Source of the DNA: a virus
DNA: 28,342 nucleotides
Virus record (IMG/VR): IMGVR_UViG_3300017748_000091
Span: 1-28,342 of that record
Strand: one strand, 5' to 3'
Below, one piece after another: positions 26,722-28,342 of this stretch (positions within the stretch are counted from its first letter, which is position 1; every line of letters begins with the position of its first letter). The notes beneath the pieces are model-generated. The model was not told the origin of the DNA, ran no database searches, and saw only the letters and a list, made by a program, of their open reading frames with translations. The position numbers were made by a program, and so were the translations under genes.

Positions 26722-26929
26722 ACCCTTCCAATTCTTTTAATCTATATTCTTGAAGTTTAGAAACTTTACCCTTTGGTTTTTTGATTTCAGAAAAAATAAC
26801 ATCCGCCCCATGTGGTATAGCTATCACATCAGGGATACCATTCTTATTTGTTTTAATTAACTTAATTACGTAGTAACCAGCTGACTCTAACTGCTTAATT
26901 CTCTTGGCTTGAATTTGCTGTTCAGTCAT
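26681..26929 (-). CDS. VRR-NUC domain nuclease
   Basis: An 82-aa stand-alone VRR-NUC nuclease of the PD-(D/E)xK fold. The start EQQIQAKRIKQLESAGYYVI is the usual first helix and strand. The catalytic set is G31-I-P-D34 (GIPDVIAIP), E48-I-K50 (FSEIKKPKGK) and Q60 in the following helix (KLQEYRLKEL). Stand-alone phage VRR-NUC proteins are structure-specific or nicking DNA endonucleases, and are often encoded next to an SNF2-like helicase, as here: the ATG begins 1 nt after the helicase stop. Likely a replication, recombination or repair function acting with the helicase. Confidence 0.88.
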   Translation of the reverse strand: MTEQQIQAKRIKQLESAGYYVIKLIKTNKNGIPDVIAIPHGADVIFSEIKKPKGKVSKLQEYRLKELEGYGFTVEVYRGEER

Positions 26930-26930
26930 A

Positions 26931-28175
26931 TTATAAAGATAATAAATCTCTTTTAAAATGTTGGAGTGTATAATCCTTCTTTTTAGATACAGCTCTATAT
27001 ATTTGATCCTCTATACCACCCTCACTAAAGACCCAATATATATCGTTCTTAAGTCTGTCCTTGGTAGTCATCCTATCCCTTGATTGCCAATAAGATGTAG
27101 CACTAAAATCAATATTGTAATAAACTAAACAGTCTGCCTGCTTAAGGCTAATACCTTCTCTTCCACTTACAATTTGTAGTGCAATATTTTTATTTGTAGA
27201 CTCAAACTCAGTAAGCTCTGTGCATAGTGTATCTCCAAATTCTTCTTTTAAAGCTTTCAATTCTGCAGTGAATTTATAGAAGATTCCAATCTTTTTACCC
27301 TTAAATATTTTTTTAATGAACTTAGCTTTGCTTGAATCAACAACCATAGACTTGCCACTTTCAAACTTAACTGTTCCAGAATATAATTGATGTAACTTGC
27401 TCATTAATTTTACGCCTGTGTCTGCAAGTATGACCTCATCCTTTCCTTGCACCACTAAATCTTTTTTTAATCTACTGCACAAGCCATAAGTAGATTTCAA
27501 CAACTTAACTTTTAAAATAGTTTCTTTAGTTTTTACTTTATACCCGGCTTCTTTTTGAGTATAAGATATAGTATACGGTTTCATTGCGTCAATAATTCCA
27601 ATGGTTCCGTCTGAATAATCTTTTGTGTTGAATCCGTGTAAGTATCTTAAGGTAATGTTTACGTATAATCTAGCAAACTTATAAAAAGTAGTATACTTTT
27701 TAAAAGGATTGTTTGGGTGTCCGTAAACTTGATGATACATTTGAGAATAAGATTCTGGAGTAGGGGTGCCAGATAATAATATATAATAAGGGTTATTTAT
27801 CTCAATTAATTCTTTAACTTGCTTTGCTCTTTTACTAGGCTTGGGATAAGCTCCCATGCTATGAGCTTCATCGCATACTATTACATCCCATCCTCTTTTT
27901 TTTATTTTATGTAAGCTTTCGTAATTAATAACTTGAAGCTCAAATTCAGGAAGAAGCATACGATAATCATTTTCAATGCTACTTATTGCTTTTTTCTTAG
28001 TAATAAACAAAACATTATTTACATATAAGTTGTCACATATGCCTAAACTTGTAAGTGTTTTCCCTGTTCTTACCTCCATAGCTAAATAAAGTAATCTATC
28101 ACGAATCAAAACACCTGTTCCTTGATTGATTATTTTTTTCTGATAACTTCTATATTCAAATGGTTTTAACCTCAT
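26931..28175 (-). CDS. SNF2-like SF2 helicase / DNA translocase
   Basis: 414-aa superfamily 2 ATPase with both RecA-like lobes. Visible motifs: Q-like YRSYQKK (residues 8-14), Walker A E34-V-R-T-G-K-T40 (Arg replaces the more common Gly/Met), DEAH 102-105 (VIVCDEAHS), motif III S135-G-T-P138, motif V SGREGISLKQA (337-347), and motif VI QSRDRMT (364-370), whose Arg residues reach ATP. The SGTP and the Q/W-x-x-RDR signature favour the SNF2/RapA-like branch common in phages. It likely remodels or unwinds DNA at replication or recombination intermediates, with the VRR-NUC nuclease directly downstream. The start overlaps the preceding partial gene by 20 nt. Length is normal for phage versions. Confidence 0.88.
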   Translation of the reverse strand: MRLKPFEYRSYQKKIINQGTGVLIRDRLLYLAMEVRTGKTLTSLGICDNLYVNNVLFITKKKAISSIENDYRMLLPEFELQVINYESLHKIKKRGWDVIVCDEAHSMGAYPKPSKRAKQVKELIEINNPYYILLSGTPTPESYSQMYHQVYGHPNNPFKKYTTFYKFARLYVNITLRYLHGFNTKDYSDGTIGIIDAMKPYTISYTQKEAGYKVKTKETILKVKLLKSTYGLCSRLKKDLVVQGKDEVILADTGVKLMSKLHQLYSGTVKFESGKSMVVDSSKAKFIKKIFKGKKIGIFYKFTAELKALKEEFGDTLCTELTEFESTNKNIALQIVSGREGISLKQADCLVYYNIDFSATSYWQSRDRMTTKDRLKNDIYWVFSEGGIEDQIYRAVSKKKDYTLQHFKRDLLSL

Positions 28176-28341
28176 ATTTGTATCTTAATTGCTTGTAAAC
28201 ATTTTTTAAATTAAGCATTGCTTCTTTTTGAGTCTTATATAATTTAGATCCCACGATTTCACTGCTGTAATATTCTGTGCCGTACACATCTCTTCTGTAA
28301 TCTTTGCCGTGAGCCGTGATGCCTCCTTTACGTATGGCGAT
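28156..28341 (-). CDS. Unknown protein, C-terminal part (truncated by the window edge)
   Basis: A frame open from the right edge encodes 61 residues ending in TGA at 28156-28158. It is not long enough to be obvious as a full gene. The sequence (HGKDYRRDVYGTEYYSSEIV, then KTQKEAMLNLKNVYKQLRYK) is basic and looks protein-like, and its end overlaps the helicase ATG by 20 nt in the style of the other leftward genes. Product not recognised. Confidence 0.5.
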   Translation of the reverse strand: MAIRKGGITAHGKDYRRDVYGTEYYSSEIVGSKLYKTQKEAMLNLKNVYKQLRYKYEVKTI

Positions 28342-28342
28342 C

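Noticed and set aside
26471-26740. 89-aa + strand frame across the VRR-NUC and 111-aa genes
   Set aside because: Antisense to the leftward operon; Ser/Ile/Phe-rich shadow with no promoter or leader.
28180-28200. TTTGTATCTTA on the + strand near the right edge as a promoter
   Set aside because: It fits TAnnTTTG poorly (TATCTTAA) and points away from the leftward genes, with no + strand gene after it.
1-28342. tRNA genes, CRISPR arrays, insertion sequences or attachment sites
   Set aside because: No gap is long enough for most of these, and no cloverleaf, spaced direct repeat or transposase motif was seen.

Overview
The window is a piece of a double-stranded DNA tailed-phage genome (or a prophage segment; no host gene is visible). 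It is cut at both ends: a large terminase subunit has lost its N-terminus at the left, and an unrecognised gene runs off the right edge. The DNA is AT-rich. Three intergenic spots carry TAnnTTTG, the -7 promoter element of Bacteroidetes, and most genes start after A-rich leaders instead of Shine-Dalgarno sites. Together these point to a Bacteroidetes (probably flavobacterial, aquatic) host. Gene order and remembered family signatures of the portal, major capsid, connector and tail hub proteins resemble podovirus-type phages of the crAss-like and flavobacterial groups. This rests on recognition by eye, not on a search.

Layout. Positions 2-24681 (+ strand) are one long late, virion-building module: terminase large subunit, 811-aa portal, a PAP2-type acid phosphatase, scaffold, major capsid protein, a strong hairpin terminator, a conserved 250-aa protein, two head-tail connector-like proteins, a 1645-aa tail hub/stabilisation protein with a fibre-like C-terminus, a 248-aa companion in the same reading frame beyond a single TAA, and three proteins that look like internal or ejected virion proteins (256, about 609 and 2277 aa). 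The last carries a zinc-metallopeptidase HExxH motif. Genes are packed tightly, with many TAATG or ATGA junctions.

Positions 24674-28341 (- strand) converge on the late module. In transcription order they are a partial gene, an SNF2-like SF2 helicase, a VRR-NUC nuclease, two overlapping small unknowns, a 62-aa unknown and a calcineurin-like metallophosphoesterase. This looks like the end of the early/replication module. The two modules meet tail to tail with overlapping stop regions.

How it works together: the - strand enzymes act on DNA or nucleotides during replication, recombination or repair. The + strand genes package DNA (TerL, portal), build the head (scaffold, capsid), close it and attach a short tail (connectors, hub), and supply cargo likely injected into the host (the 256/609/2277-aa set, comparable in order to T7 gp14-gp15-gp16). 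No lysis gene, integrase, DNA polymerase, RNA polymerase, tRNA or CRISPR array is visible. Stop codons TAA, TAG and TGA all end genes, so the standard bacterial code fits.

The most noteworthy points are the phosphatase inside the capsid cassette, the same-frame single-stop split of the tail hub, and the giant metallopeptidase-bearing virion protein with N-terminal tandem repeats.
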